DNA of 24,432 nucleotides, taken from the NCBI GenBank assembly GCA_023444765.1, contig JAEXLY010000277.1, positions 1 to 24,432 on the forward strand, written 5' to 3'. The translations under genes and the position numbers were made by a program. Below, piece after piece: positions 7,232 through 13,491 of this stretch. The DNA is from Pseudomonadota bacterium (GTDB taxonomy: Bacteria; Pseudomonadota; Gammaproteobacteria; Xanthomonadales; Xanthomonadaceae). Numbering within the stretch: position 1 is the first letter of the stretch; each line of letters opens with the position of its first letter. The notes under the pieces were generated by a model. It was not told the DNA's origin. It did not search any database and worked only from the letters and a program-made list of their open reading frames with translations.

Positions 7232-8554
7232 TCAGTCCAGCAGGGTCGGCGCGCGGGTGGCGCAGTGGGCCACGCAGCGTTCGATGTCGGCGAAGCTGTC
7301 CAGCCCGTACCAGAACACCTTCCACCTGTCCTGCTTGAGGCAGCCGTCGGACTCGGCGTAATAGAAGATGTTGATCTGGTTGTTGTGGCGCGAGCGCCAG
7401 AACAGCCGCGGCGTTTCGTCGCGCATCACGTTCCAGACCGCGCGCCCCAGGCCTTCGCCCTGCGCATCGTCCAGCACCGCGAACTTGTCCAGGTAGGTTT
7501 CCCCGGCGCCTTCCGTCAGGATCACCGCCGCACGGTAGTTCTCGCTGACATAGGCGCGCAGCAGCGGCGTGCGCTCGAAGTAGTCGGGCACCAGCCGGCG
7601 GCCGAAGCTCGACTCGATCAGCCCCCGCAGGCGCTCCAGGTCGAACTCGTCCCATCGCGTGCCGCGCAGCACCTTCTCGCCGCGCCGCACCAGGGTGCCC
7701 GAACCCTTGTGGGTGAACAGCTCCTTGGCCAGGTCCGCCGGGCGCGTGATCGAGACCGAGGACTCCAGCGGCAGGTGGTCCAGCAGTTCCTTGATCTGTT
7801 CGATCTTCACCTTCATGCCGCCGTTGATCCACGGCTGCTGCATCAGGTGCTCGTACTCGCTGGACAGGTTGATCGAGTCGATCAGGTTGCCGTCCGCGTC
7901 CAGCAGCCCGCCTGTCCCGGTGAGGAAGATGATCTTGTACGGCTGCAGCACCCGCACCAGTTCGCTGGCGGCGAAATCGGCGTTGATGTTGAGGATCTGG
8001 CCGCCGGGCGTCTCGCCCAGGCTGGCGATCACCGGGATCGAGGTCGCCTGCAGGCTGGCCTCGATCGGCGCCAGGTTCACCCGCCGCACCTCGCCCACGA
8101 GGCCGTAGGTCTTCTGGTCCAGGTAATCGGATTCGAACACGCCGCCGGTGATCGAGGTGGCGCGCACCCCGTTCTGCTGCAGCGCCTCCACCAGCGCCAG
8201 GTTGGACACCTGGAACACCCGGCGCACGATCGCCAGCGCCTCGGGCGAAGTCACCCGCAGGCCGTTGACGGTCCGCTTCTCGATGCCCGCCGCCGACAGT
8301 TCCGCATCCAGCTGCGGCCCGGCGCCGTGCAGCACGATCGGCGTGAGGCCGACTTCCTGCAGGAAGGCCAGCGACGAGGTCAGCGCGTCGAGGTCGTCGC
8401 GCAGCACCGCGCCACCGACCTTCACCACCGCGAAACGCTTGGCGTCGATCTGCGAGAAGCGCTTGAGGTACTGGCTGATTTCCTTCGCGCTGGCCATGCT
8501 CGAGAGCAGGCGCACGATGGTCTGCCGGGTCTGGCGGTTGGCTTCGATGTTCAT
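7232..8554 (-). CDS. argB: Bifunctional N-acetylglutamate synthase / N-acetylglutamate kinase
   Basis: One 440-residue chain carries the first two steps of arginine synthesis. The N-terminal amino-acid kinase domain (about 25-285) shows VVKVGGAVLRDD (K45), LHGAGPQLDAEL (from 75) and FLTGTGGLLDADGNLI. The C-terminal domain (about 295-435) is the vertebrate-like NAGS acetyltransferase, with AVILTEGAGETYLDKFAV, QGEGLGRAVWNVM and LFWRSRHNNQINIFYYAESDG. This fused NAGS/K form is known from Xanthomonas and Maricaulis and is generally arginine-inhibited. Plain ArgB lacks the C-terminal domain. I chose ATG 8554 because it overlaps the argE' stop (ATGA); the 20 upstream in-frame codons look like noise. 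No separate argA is present. Confidence 0.95.
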   Translation of the reverse strand: MNIEANRQTRQTIVRLLSSMASAKEISQYLKRFSQIDAKRFAVVKVGGAVLRDDLDALTSSLAFLQEVGLTPIVLHGAGPQLDAELSAAGIEKRTVNGLRVTSPEALAIVRRVFQVSNLALVEALQQNGVRATSITGGVFESDYLDQKTYGLVGEVRRVNLAPIEASLQATSIPVIASLGETPGGQILNINADFAASELVRVLQPYKIIFLTGTGGLLDADGNLIDSINLSSEYEHLMQQPWINGGMKVKIEQIKELLDHLPLESSVSITRPADLAKELFTHKGSGTLVRRGEKVLRGTRWDEFDLERLRGLIESSFGRRLVPDYFERTPLLRAYVSENYRAAVILTEGAGETYLDKFAVLDDAQGEGLGRAVWNVMRDETPRLFWRSRHNNQINIFYYAESDGCLKQDRWKVFWYGLDSFADIERCVAHCATRAPTLLD

Positions 8555-9645
8555 TGGCTCAGGATGTCGCGGACGATGCCGCCGTAGCGTTGCAGTTGTT
8601 CGAGCGAGACCCACTCGTCGGCGGTATGGGCCTGGGCGATGTCGCCGGGACCGAACACCAGCGCCGTCAGGCCGGCCTGCGAGAAGAGCGAGGCCTCGGT
8701 CCAGAAGTCGACGGCGTTGCCGACCGGCAGGCCGAGCTCCTCAGCCAGGTCGCGCGCGGCCAGGCGACGCTCCTCGGCCAGGGCGATGTCGCCCGCCGGC
8801 AACGAGGGTCCGCGGAAGGTTTCCTCGTACGCCTCCAGCGCCTCGGGAGCGGCGAAGCCGCGGAAGGCCGCGTGCAGCTGGTCGATGTCGTGCGAGGGCA
8901 GCGGCCTGAAACCGAATCGCACCTCGGCGGCCGGCGCGATCACATTGGCCTTGATGCCGCCTTCCACCCGGCCGATGTTGAAGCGCAGCCCGGTCAGTCC
9001 GCCGAAGCGGCGGTGAGATTCCAGGCCGACGAAATCGAGCGCGCGGCTGCTCCAGCGCACCGCGTGATGCACGGCGCTGGCATCCAGCGCTCCCGCGCCC
9101 GAGGCATGCCCGGCCCGACCGCGGAAGGCCATGCGCACCGCGCTGATGCCGCGATGGGCGAGCACGGCTTCACAGCCGGTGGGTTCGGCCACCACCACAT
9201 GGCCGAACCCGTGGTCGCGGGCGAGGAACGCCGCGATGCAACGCGCGTCGTTGGCCTCCTCGTCGCTGGTGAACAGGAACGCCGCATCGCCATCGGTGGC
9301 CTGCGCCGCGGCGATCAGGCCCGCGGCCGCGCCCTTGATGTCGCAGGCACCCAGGCCCGTCGCGCGCTCGCCGTCCACCCGCAATACGTGCGGATCGGCG
9401 CTCCAGTGCGGCGAGGATGGCACGGTGTCCAGATGCACGTTGAACAGGCGCGAGGGAGCGCCACGCACCGCGAACAGGGACACCGCGCCAGCGCCGTGGT
9501 CGCTGATCTCGACCCGGAAACCGGGCAGTTGTGCGCGCACGTAATCGAAGATGCCGCCGGTGGTGATCTCGCGCGGCGGGTTGCGGGTGTCGAAGGACAC
9601 CAGCTTCTCCAGCTGCGCGAGGATGGATGGGAGCAGGTCGTTCAT
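8551..9645 (-). CDS. argE': N-acetylcitrulline deacetylase (ArgE-like, M20 family)
   Basis: This 364-residue zinc deacetylase of the M20 family shows FNVHLDTVP (H71, D73), GLGACDIKGA (D102), TSDEEAND (E129/E130) and a late metal-site His in GDIAQAHTADEW. In the route used with ArgF', the substrate is N-acetylcitrulline, released as citrulline and acetate. That specificity is inferred from the ArgF' in the same cluster and from the Xanthomonas pathway, not from residues I can read. The ATG at 9645 overlaps the stop of the upstream GNAT gene (ATGA). The frame is open for a further 300 nt upstream, but that is a shadow of the GNAT gene. Confidence 0.93.
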   Translation of the reverse strand: MNDLLPSILAQLEKLVSFDTRNPPREITTGGIFDYVRAQLPGFRVEISDHGAGAVSLFAVRGAPSRLFNVHLDTVPSSPHWSADPHVLRVDGERATGLGACDIKGAAAGLIAAAQATDGDAAFLFTSDEEANDARCIAAFLARDHGFGHVVVAEPTGCEAVLAHRGISAVRMAFRGRAGHASGAGALDASAVHHAVRWSSRALDFVGLESHRRFGGLTGLRFNIGRVEGGIKANVIAPAAEVRFGFRPLPSHDIDQLHAAFRGFAAPEALEAYEETFRGPSLPAGDIALAEERRLAARDLAEELGLPVGNAVDFWTEASLFSQAGLTALVFGPGDIAQAHTADEWVSLEQLQRYGGIVRDILSQ

Positions 9646-10097
9646 CGTCTCGGTCGGTCGGCCGCAGGAACGGCGTGGTAGATGTCGGGTCGCAGGATTT
9701 CCATCAGCGTCTGCGGGTGGGCCGGCGCGTCGAAGCCGTAGCCCGCGTACAGACCATGCGCGTCGCTGGTGGCGAGCATGATCCGGCGCAGTCCCTGCAG
9801 CGGGGGATGGCCCATCACCGCGTCCATCAGCCGCTTCGCGTAACCGCGGCCGCGATGGGCCGGCAGCACGAACACGTCGCACAGGTAGGCGAAGGTCGCG
9901 CCATCGCTGATCGCGCGCGCGAACGCCACCTGTCCAGCCCCCTCGAGGAATCCGCCGAAGCACAGCGAGCCCGCGACGGCGCGCTCCACCGTCGCGCGCG
10001 GAATGCCCCGGCTCCAGTAGGCCTCGCGCGAGAGGAAGCCGTGGATCATGTCCAGGTCCATCGCCTCGGGGCGGGTGTCGATGCGCAGCCGCTGCAT
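9642..10097 (-). CDS. GNAT-family N-acetyltransferase between argG and argE'
   Basis: The 151-residue single-domain GNAT has a clear acetyl-CoA pyrophosphate-binding motif, AHRGRGYAKRLMDAVMG (80-96, with R82-G-R-G-Y-A87). It is preceded by FAYLCDVFVLP and followed by LATSDAHGLYAGYGF, the usual 'Y..GF' ending. Short GNATs of this type often act on small amines, but no substrate can be named. Start ATG 10097 (MQRLRIDTRP) is preferred over the longer frame to 10184, whose extra residues are Arg/His-rich and cross a hairpin. Its stop overlaps argE' by 4 nt, and the gap to argG is 112 nt. It is distinct in length and subfamily from the second GNAT of the cluster. Confidence 0.85.
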   Translation of the reverse strand: MQRLRIDTRPEAMDLDMIHGFLSREAYWSRGIPRATVERAVAGSLCFGGFLEGAGQVAFARAISDGATFAYLCDVFVLPAHRGRGYAKRLMDAVMGHPPLQGLRRIMLATSDAHGLYAGYGFDAPAHPQTLMEILRPDIYHAVPAADRPRR

Positions 10098-10148
10098 GGT
10101 CAGCCCCGCCCGTCCAGGGTCGTGGCGGCGCACGGGCGCATGGTGCCG

Positions 10149-10168
10149 CCGCGGACCGTGGTCCGCGG
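10149..10168 (-). other. Perfect GC hairpin in the argG-GNAT gap
   Basis: CCGCGGAC and GTCCGCGG pair perfectly around a CGTG loop, in the only wide gap (112 nt) between argG and the rest of the cluster. No T tract follows on the minus strand, so a Rho-independent terminator is unlikely. It could be a 3'-end stabiliser or processing site that separates argF'-argG mRNA from downstream genes. Confidence 0.4.
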
Positions 10169-10209
10169 GGCCGTATTCCCGCACTTGCCGGCCGCAGGCG
10201 CGCGCATGT

Positions 10210-11460
10210 TCAGCGGTTGACCTCGGCCCACAGCGTGCTGCTCATGCCGAACAGCTTGATGAAGCCCTCGGCTTCCTCCACTCCCCAGTCGGCCGACTGC
10301 GCGTAGGTGGCGCCCCAGGAGTGCAGCAGGTGCGGCGACTTCACCGCCACCGCGTCGACGCGGCCGCCGCGGGTCTCGAGCACCACCTCGCCGTTGACCA
10401 TCGCCTGCGAAGAGGCCAGGAAGGCTTCCAGGTCGGTCTTCAGCGGATCGTGGAAGAAACCCTCGTACACCAGCTCCACCCACTTGCGGGCGACCTCGGG
10501 CTTGAAACGGTTCTGTTGCTTGGAGAGCACCGCCTCTTCCAGCGCGCGGTGCGCGGCCAGCAGAGCGACGAGGCCGGGGGCCTCGTACACGATCCGCCCC
10601 TTAAGGCCGATCACGGTGTCGCCGGTGTACATGCCGCGGCCCACGCCGTAGGGCGCGAACAGCCTGTTGAGTCGCGCCAGGATCTGTTCGCCGGGCAGCG
10701 GCTTGCCGTCGAGCTCCACGGCCTCGCCTCGCTCGAACCTCAGGCTCACCGTGAGCGCTTCGGACGGCCATGCGCTGCGCGGCGCACACCAGCCGCGCGC
10801 CCCCTCGCCCGGCGCCTCCCACTGGTCGATCTCCCCGCCGGACATGGTCACGCCCAGCAGGTTCTCGTTGATCGTGTAGGCCTTCTGCTTGGCGCGCACG
10901 CCGAAGCCGCGCTCTTCCAGGTAGGCCTGCTCGTAGGCACGCGTCTGCGTATGCTCCTTCTGGATCTCGCGGATCGGCGCCACGACGCGGTAGCTGCCCT
11001 GCGCCTTGATCGCGAGGTCGAAACGCACCTGGTCGTTACCCATGCCGGTGCAGCCGTGGGCGATGGCGTCGGTGTCGAGTTCCGCGGCGCGCGCCAGCGC
11101 GGCATCGACGATCAGGTAGCGGTCGGACACCAGCAGCGGGTACTGCCCCTGGTACCCCTCGCCCGCCCAGACGAACGGCTTGACGAAGCCCGTCCAGATC
11201 GCCGGGCCGCCATCGACGGTGACATGGCTGGCCACGCCCAGTTCGGCCGCGCGCTTCTCGATGAAGGCACGCTCGTCGGCATCGACGCCGCCGGTGTCGG
11301 CGAACACCGTATGCACGTTCCAGCCGCGCTCCTGCAGGTAGGGCACGCAGAAGCTGGTGTCGAGACCCCCGGAGAAGGCAAGGACGATGTCCTGGCCTTC
11401 TCCGCGGGCGTGGTTGGTGATCGGTGATTCGTGATTCGAAGGAGCGGAGGGCTGCGACAT
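10210..11460 (-). CDS. argG: Argininosuccinate synthase with a repeat-derived N-terminus
   Basis: ArgG joins citrulline and aspartate with ATP to make argininosuccinate. The 416-residue protein has the PP-loop AFSGGLDTS (28-36) and the citrulline/aspartate-binding stretches HGCTGMGNDQVRFD, SDRYLIVDAAL and YTINENLLG, all as in the family. The usual start is only a few residues before DIVLAFSGG. Here 23 residues precede it, and NHESPITNH (9-17) is the translation of a GTGATT-type heptad repeat. No ATG, GTG or TTG occurs between that segment and the PP-loop, and an in-frame TAG lies five codons upstream of ATG 11460, so the extension is unavoidable. The Shine-Dalgarno is weak (GAGAGA). It lies 80 nt after argF'. 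Confidence 0.94.
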   Translation of the reverse strand: MSQPSAPSNHESPITNHARGEGQDIVLAFSGGLDTSFCVPYLQERGWNVHTVFADTGGVDADERAFIEKRAAELGVASHVTVDGGPAIWTGFVKPFVWAGEGYQGQYPLLVSDRYLIVDAALARAAELDTDAIAHGCTGMGNDQVRFDLAIKAQGSYRVVAPIREIQKEHTQTRAYEQAYLEERGFGVRAKQKAYTINENLLGVTMSGGEIDQWEAPGEGARGWCAPRSAWPSEALTVSLRFERGEAVELDGKPLPGEQILARLNRLFAPYGVGRGMYTGDTVIGLKGRIVYEAPGLVALLAAHRALEEAVLSKQQNRFKPEVARKWVELVYEGFFHDPLKTDLEAFLASSQAMVNGEVVLETRGGRVDAVAVKSPHLLHSWGATYAQSADWGVEEAEGFIKLFGMSSTLWAEVNR

Positions 11461-11546
11461 GGGGGAATCTCTCTACGATCTGGAAAAGGTCTGGAGCGGG
11501 ACCGGACTGTTCTTTCGAACCACCAGTCACGAACCACTAATCACGA
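11409..11546. repeat. Inverted heptad-repeat element spanning the argF'-argG junction
   Basis: Two arrays of degenerate heptads (GTGATTC, GTGATTG, GTGGTTG and similar) face each other: 11409-11440, and 11514-11545 in inverse orientation. I count 24 identities over 32 aligned positions, plus three G-U pairs in RNA. The arms supply the argF' stop codon and argG codons 8-18, while the argG start lies in the roughly 73-nt centre. Next to the 11514 arm is a small hairpin GTTC-GAAA-GAAC. The same heptads occur at 16683-16760, so this is a dispersed family, probably non-autonomous. Confidence 0.8.
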
Positions 11547-12548
11547 GCCGCGCACCAGGGCGGCCATCACCGCCTTCTGCACATGCAGCCGGTTCTCGGC
11601 TTCCTCGATCGCGATGCAGTTGGGCGAGTCCATCACCGCGTCGGTGGCCTTGACGTTGCGGCGCAGCGGCAGGCAGTGCGAGAACACGCCGTTGGCGGTC
11701 AGCGCCATCTTGGCCTCGTCGACGATGAAGTGCCTGTACTGTTCGCGGATCGGCTTCTCGGGTGCCCAGTTGCCGAAATACGGCAGCGCGCCCCAGCTCT
11801 TGGCGTAGACCACGTCGGCGCCGGCATAGGCGCTCTCGATGTCGTGGCTGACGGTCAGCGATCCGCCGCTTTCGGCGACGTTCTGCCCGGCCCAGCCCAT
11901 GTAGCGCTCGTCGAGCACGTACTCGGGCGTGGGGCACAGCAGGGTCACGTCCATGCCCAGGCGCGTGGCGATGGTCAGCGCCGAGTTGGCCACCGCGGTG
12001 TTGAGCGGCTTGGGGTGGTAGGTCCAGGTCAGCACGTACTTCTTTCCGCGCAGGTCCTCGGTGCCGAAGCGCTCGCGCAGCGCCAGCGCATGCGCCAGTT
12101 CCTGGCAGGGATGGGTGATGGTTTCCATGTTGATCACCGGCACCGGCGAGTACTTGGCGAACGCGTTCAGCACCACGTCCTGGCGGTCGTACTGCCAGTC
12201 CACGAACTTCGGGAACGCCCGCACGCCGATCAGGTCGACGTAGCGGCCGAGCACCCGCGCCACCTCGGCGATGTGTTCCTCGGTATCGCCGTCCATCACG
12301 GTGCCGAGGTCAAACTCGATCGGCCAGGCGTCCTTGCCCGGCTGCAGCACGACGGCATGGCCGCCCAGCTGGAACGCTCCAAGTTCGAAGCTCGTGCGCG
12401 TGCGCATCGAGGGGTTGAAGAACACCAGGGCGATCGACCGCCCCTTGAGTTCGTCGCCGATGCGGTTGCGCTTGTAGAGCGCGGCCTGGGTGAGCAGGGC
12501 GTCCAGGTCGGCGCGGCTCCAGTCCTGCGTGTTCAGGAAATGCTTCAT
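11541..12548 (-). CDS. argF': N-acetylornithine carbamoyltransferase
   Basis: This enzyme carbamoylates N-acetylornithine to N-acetylcitrulline. It replaces ornithine carbamoyltransferase in the xanthomonad route. The 335-residue protein has the carbamoyl-phosphate loop FFNPSMRTRTSFE (43-55), W75, MDGDTEEHIAE (85-95), WTYHPKPLNTAVANS and HCLPLRRNVKATDAV. E90 is equivalent to Glu92 of the Xanthomonas enzyme, the residue that selects acetyl- over succinyl-ornithine. K300 is equivalent to Lys302, which is carbamylated there. I chose ATG 12548, with GGA 9 nt upstream; MPPMKHF (12557) is possible. The frame stays open through the leader hairpin to 12683, but that part is not family-like. The last residues (LVRGS, stop) come from a repeat element. 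It is the first gene of the cluster. Confidence 0.96.
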   Translation of the reverse strand: MKHFLNTQDWSRADLDALLTQAALYKRNRIGDELKGRSIALVFFNPSMRTRTSFELGAFQLGGHAVVLQPGKDAWPIEFDLGTVMDGDTEEHIAEVARVLGRYVDLIGVRAFPKFVDWQYDRQDVVLNAFAKYSPVPVINMETITHPCQELAHALALRERFGTEDLRGKKYVLTWTYHPKPLNTAVANSALTIATRLGMDVTLLCPTPEYVLDERYMGWAGQNVAESGGSLTVSHDIESAYAGADVVYAKSWGALPYFGNWAPEKPIREQYRHFIVDEAKMALTANGVFSHCLPLRRNVKATDAVMDSPNCIAIEEAENRLHVQKAVMAALVRGS

Positions 12549-12593
12549 CGGCGGCATCCAGTGGAAGATCGGTCGGGTGGCGGTGCAGAAACG

Positions 12594-12620
12594 AAAAAAC
12601 CCAGCCTGCAGGCTGGGTTT
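12594..12620 (-). terminator. Intrinsic terminator in the argF' leader (candidate attenuator)
   Basis: On the minus strand the arms AAACCCAGCC (12620-12611) and GGCTGGGTTT (12606-12597) pair perfectly over a TGCA loop. The T run from 12599 to 12594 (six T's) closes the arm and continues past it. It ends 46 nt before the argF' ATG. No promoter-like sequence fits between it and argF', so argF' transcription probably has to pass through it. An alternative is that it simply ends the upstream gene at 12801-13295. Confidence 0.85.
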
Positions 12621-12675
12621 CGGCATGACGGAGACAACGTCCGGTCGACCCAGCTCAGGTACAGCGGTCCGGTCG
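12611..12675 (-). promoter_or_regulatory. Candidate antiterminator pairings in the argF' leader
   Basis: GCTGGGT (12654-12648), directly after the leader-ORF stop, is a 7-bp complement of ACCCAGC (12618-12612), the 5' arm of the terminator. Pairing them would block the terminator. GGTCG (12650-12646), overlapping it, can instead pair with CGACC (12675-12671), which lies on leader Arg codon 26 and the codon after it. That gives the 1:2, 2:3 and 3:4 alternatives of a classical attenuator. The 1:2 stem is short (5 bp). These are hand-drawn pairings. Confidence 0.5.
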
Positions 12676-12750
12676 GCGCGCACGCGAGGTCATCCCTGCC
12701 GCCATGCGGGCGGAGGTCAGGATGTCGGCGTGGGCAAGGGCGTTTTTCAC
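12655..12750 (-). CDS. Candidate arginine-rich leader peptide upstream of argF'
   Basis: A 31-codon ORF begins at GTG 12750, with GAGG ending 9 nt upstream (12763-12760), and stops at TGA 12657-12655, 34 nt before the terminator arm. An in-frame ATG at 12759 lies directly on the GAGG and is a worse start. The end of the peptide reads MTSRARRPDRCT: Arg at codons 23, 25, 26 and 29, including adjacent CGC-CGA, of which CGA should be a slow codon in a genome like this. Codon 15 is also Arg. The Arg cluster sits 6-11 codons before the stop, as control codons do in amino-acid leader peptides. Caution: chance frames in DNA this GC-rich are often Arg-rich, so the position relative to the terminator matters more than the composition. 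Confidence 0.5.
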   Translation of the reverse strand: MKNALAHADILTSARMAAGMTSRARRPDRCT

Positions 12751-12763
12751 CGCGCGCATCCTC

Positions 12764-12804
12764 GCACGGGCGGACCGTGCACTGCAACAGAAAGCTGCAG
12801 TCAA
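12764..12804 (-). promoter_or_regulatory. Candidate promoter/operator region of the arginine cluster
   Basis: TTGACT (12804-12799) fits a -35, but 17 nt on there is only TGCACG, a poor -10, which hints at activator dependence. The spacer carries the perfect dyad ACTGCA-N9-TGCAGT (12801-12781). It has the T-N11-A form of LysR-type regulator boxes (family knowledge; the regulator is not identified). Just downstream, GCACGG-N5-CCGTGC (12780-12764) is a 6-bp hairpin immediately before the leader-ORF GAGG. The -35 overlaps the stop codon of the preceding gene. Confidence 0.4.
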
Positions 12805-13295
12805 GGGGTTTCGGTTGCAACCACCGGGGTGACCGACACCCGCACCTGGACCCGGTTGCCCGGGTCCACTGGCAGGCGCGAGCGGTACTTCACCCCGCGA
12901 TGCACGTAGTCGACGTCATAGCCGACCGGGCGGCGGAACTCCCGCTCCATCGGCACCATCCTGCATTCGCCGCCGGCAGAGGGGGCCACCTCCTCGACCT
13001 TCGGATCCGGGGTCAGCGCGCCCTTGACCGCGCCGATGACGCGGGCCAGCCCGGTCTTCTCCTCGACATCATCGACCGGGGTGGACGCCTCGCAGCGTTC
13101 CACCATGCTGGTCGCGCGCAGCGTCTGGTAGACCGGCTCGGCGCGCAGCACCTGGGCGTACTCCATGCGCACGTTCTCCTGCGCCGCAGGCGGGTCCATC
13201 GCCCCCTGCTGAGCGCCAGCCGGCACGGACAGGCACAGCATCGCCGCCACGGACAGGCGGCGGAGTACGGAGGAGAAGGTTTCTGGTCGGACCAT
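12801..13295 (-). CDS. Small exported protein of unknown function with a UmoD-like C-terminal region
   Basis: The 164-residue product (ATG 13295; a GTG at 13301 is also possible) starts with a signal-peptide-like stretch, LRRLSVAAMLCLSVPAGAQQ. The mature part has EYAQVLRAEPVYQTL, two Cys (in VERCEAST and GECRMVP) and the ending GYDVDYVHRGVKYRSRLP followed by DPGNRVQVRVSVTPV. That ending resembles the C-terminal region of UmoD/glycine-zipper outer-membrane proteins, which have a '...YNG..Y.....PYDPG....V.V' pattern. The Gly-zipper segment itself is absent, replaced by a short VIGAVKGALTPDP stretch. A TACACT -10-like box lies 10 nt before the ATG. It is transcribed toward argF' but separated from it by the leader terminator. 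Probably periplasmic; the function is not known. Confidence 0.75.
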   Translation of the reverse strand: MVRPETFSSVLRRLSVAAMLCLSVPAGAQQGAMDPPAAQENVRMEYAQVLRAEPVYQTLRATSMVERCEASTPVDDVEEKTGLARVIGAVKGALTPDPKVEEVAPSAGGECRMVPMEREFRRPVGYDVDYVHRGVKYRSRLPVDPGNRVQVRVSVTPVVATETP

Positions 13296-13459
13296 CGGCA
13301 CCCAGTGTAGGCCGGCGTGCGCGTGCCGGGCTGAACCCTTGCCTCACGGGCCGCGTGCTGCGCCAGGCGCCATGCCGACTTACGGCCGGCGGACGCCGCG
13401 ATGGCGCCAGGCGGGCGATCGGCCTGCCCGGCGCGGTAGGCGCTGGCCTCCGCACGCTC

Positions 13460-13465
13460 TAGAAT
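13460..13465 (+). promoter_or_regulatory. Candidate -10 element for cysS
   Basis: TAGAAT (five of six consensus matches) ends 26 nt before the cysS ATG, giving a leader of about 20 nt. The sequence at the -35 position (TAGGCG) is weak. No Shine-Dalgarno is obvious before the ATG. Confidence 0.45.
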
Positions 13466-13491
13466 CGCCTGCTTTCGTCCGCTGCGCGCCG

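Noticed and set aside
12549..12683. In-frame N-terminal extension of argF' (MRADRTAVPELG...)
   Set aside because: It runs through the terminator hairpin and is not part of the carbamoyltransferase family; MKHFLNTQDW is the expected start.
12621..12800. Small RNA gene or tRNA in the leader region
   Set aside because: No cloverleaf or tRNA motifs were found; a free-standing sRNA ending at the hairpin cannot be excluded, but the attenuator reading explains more.
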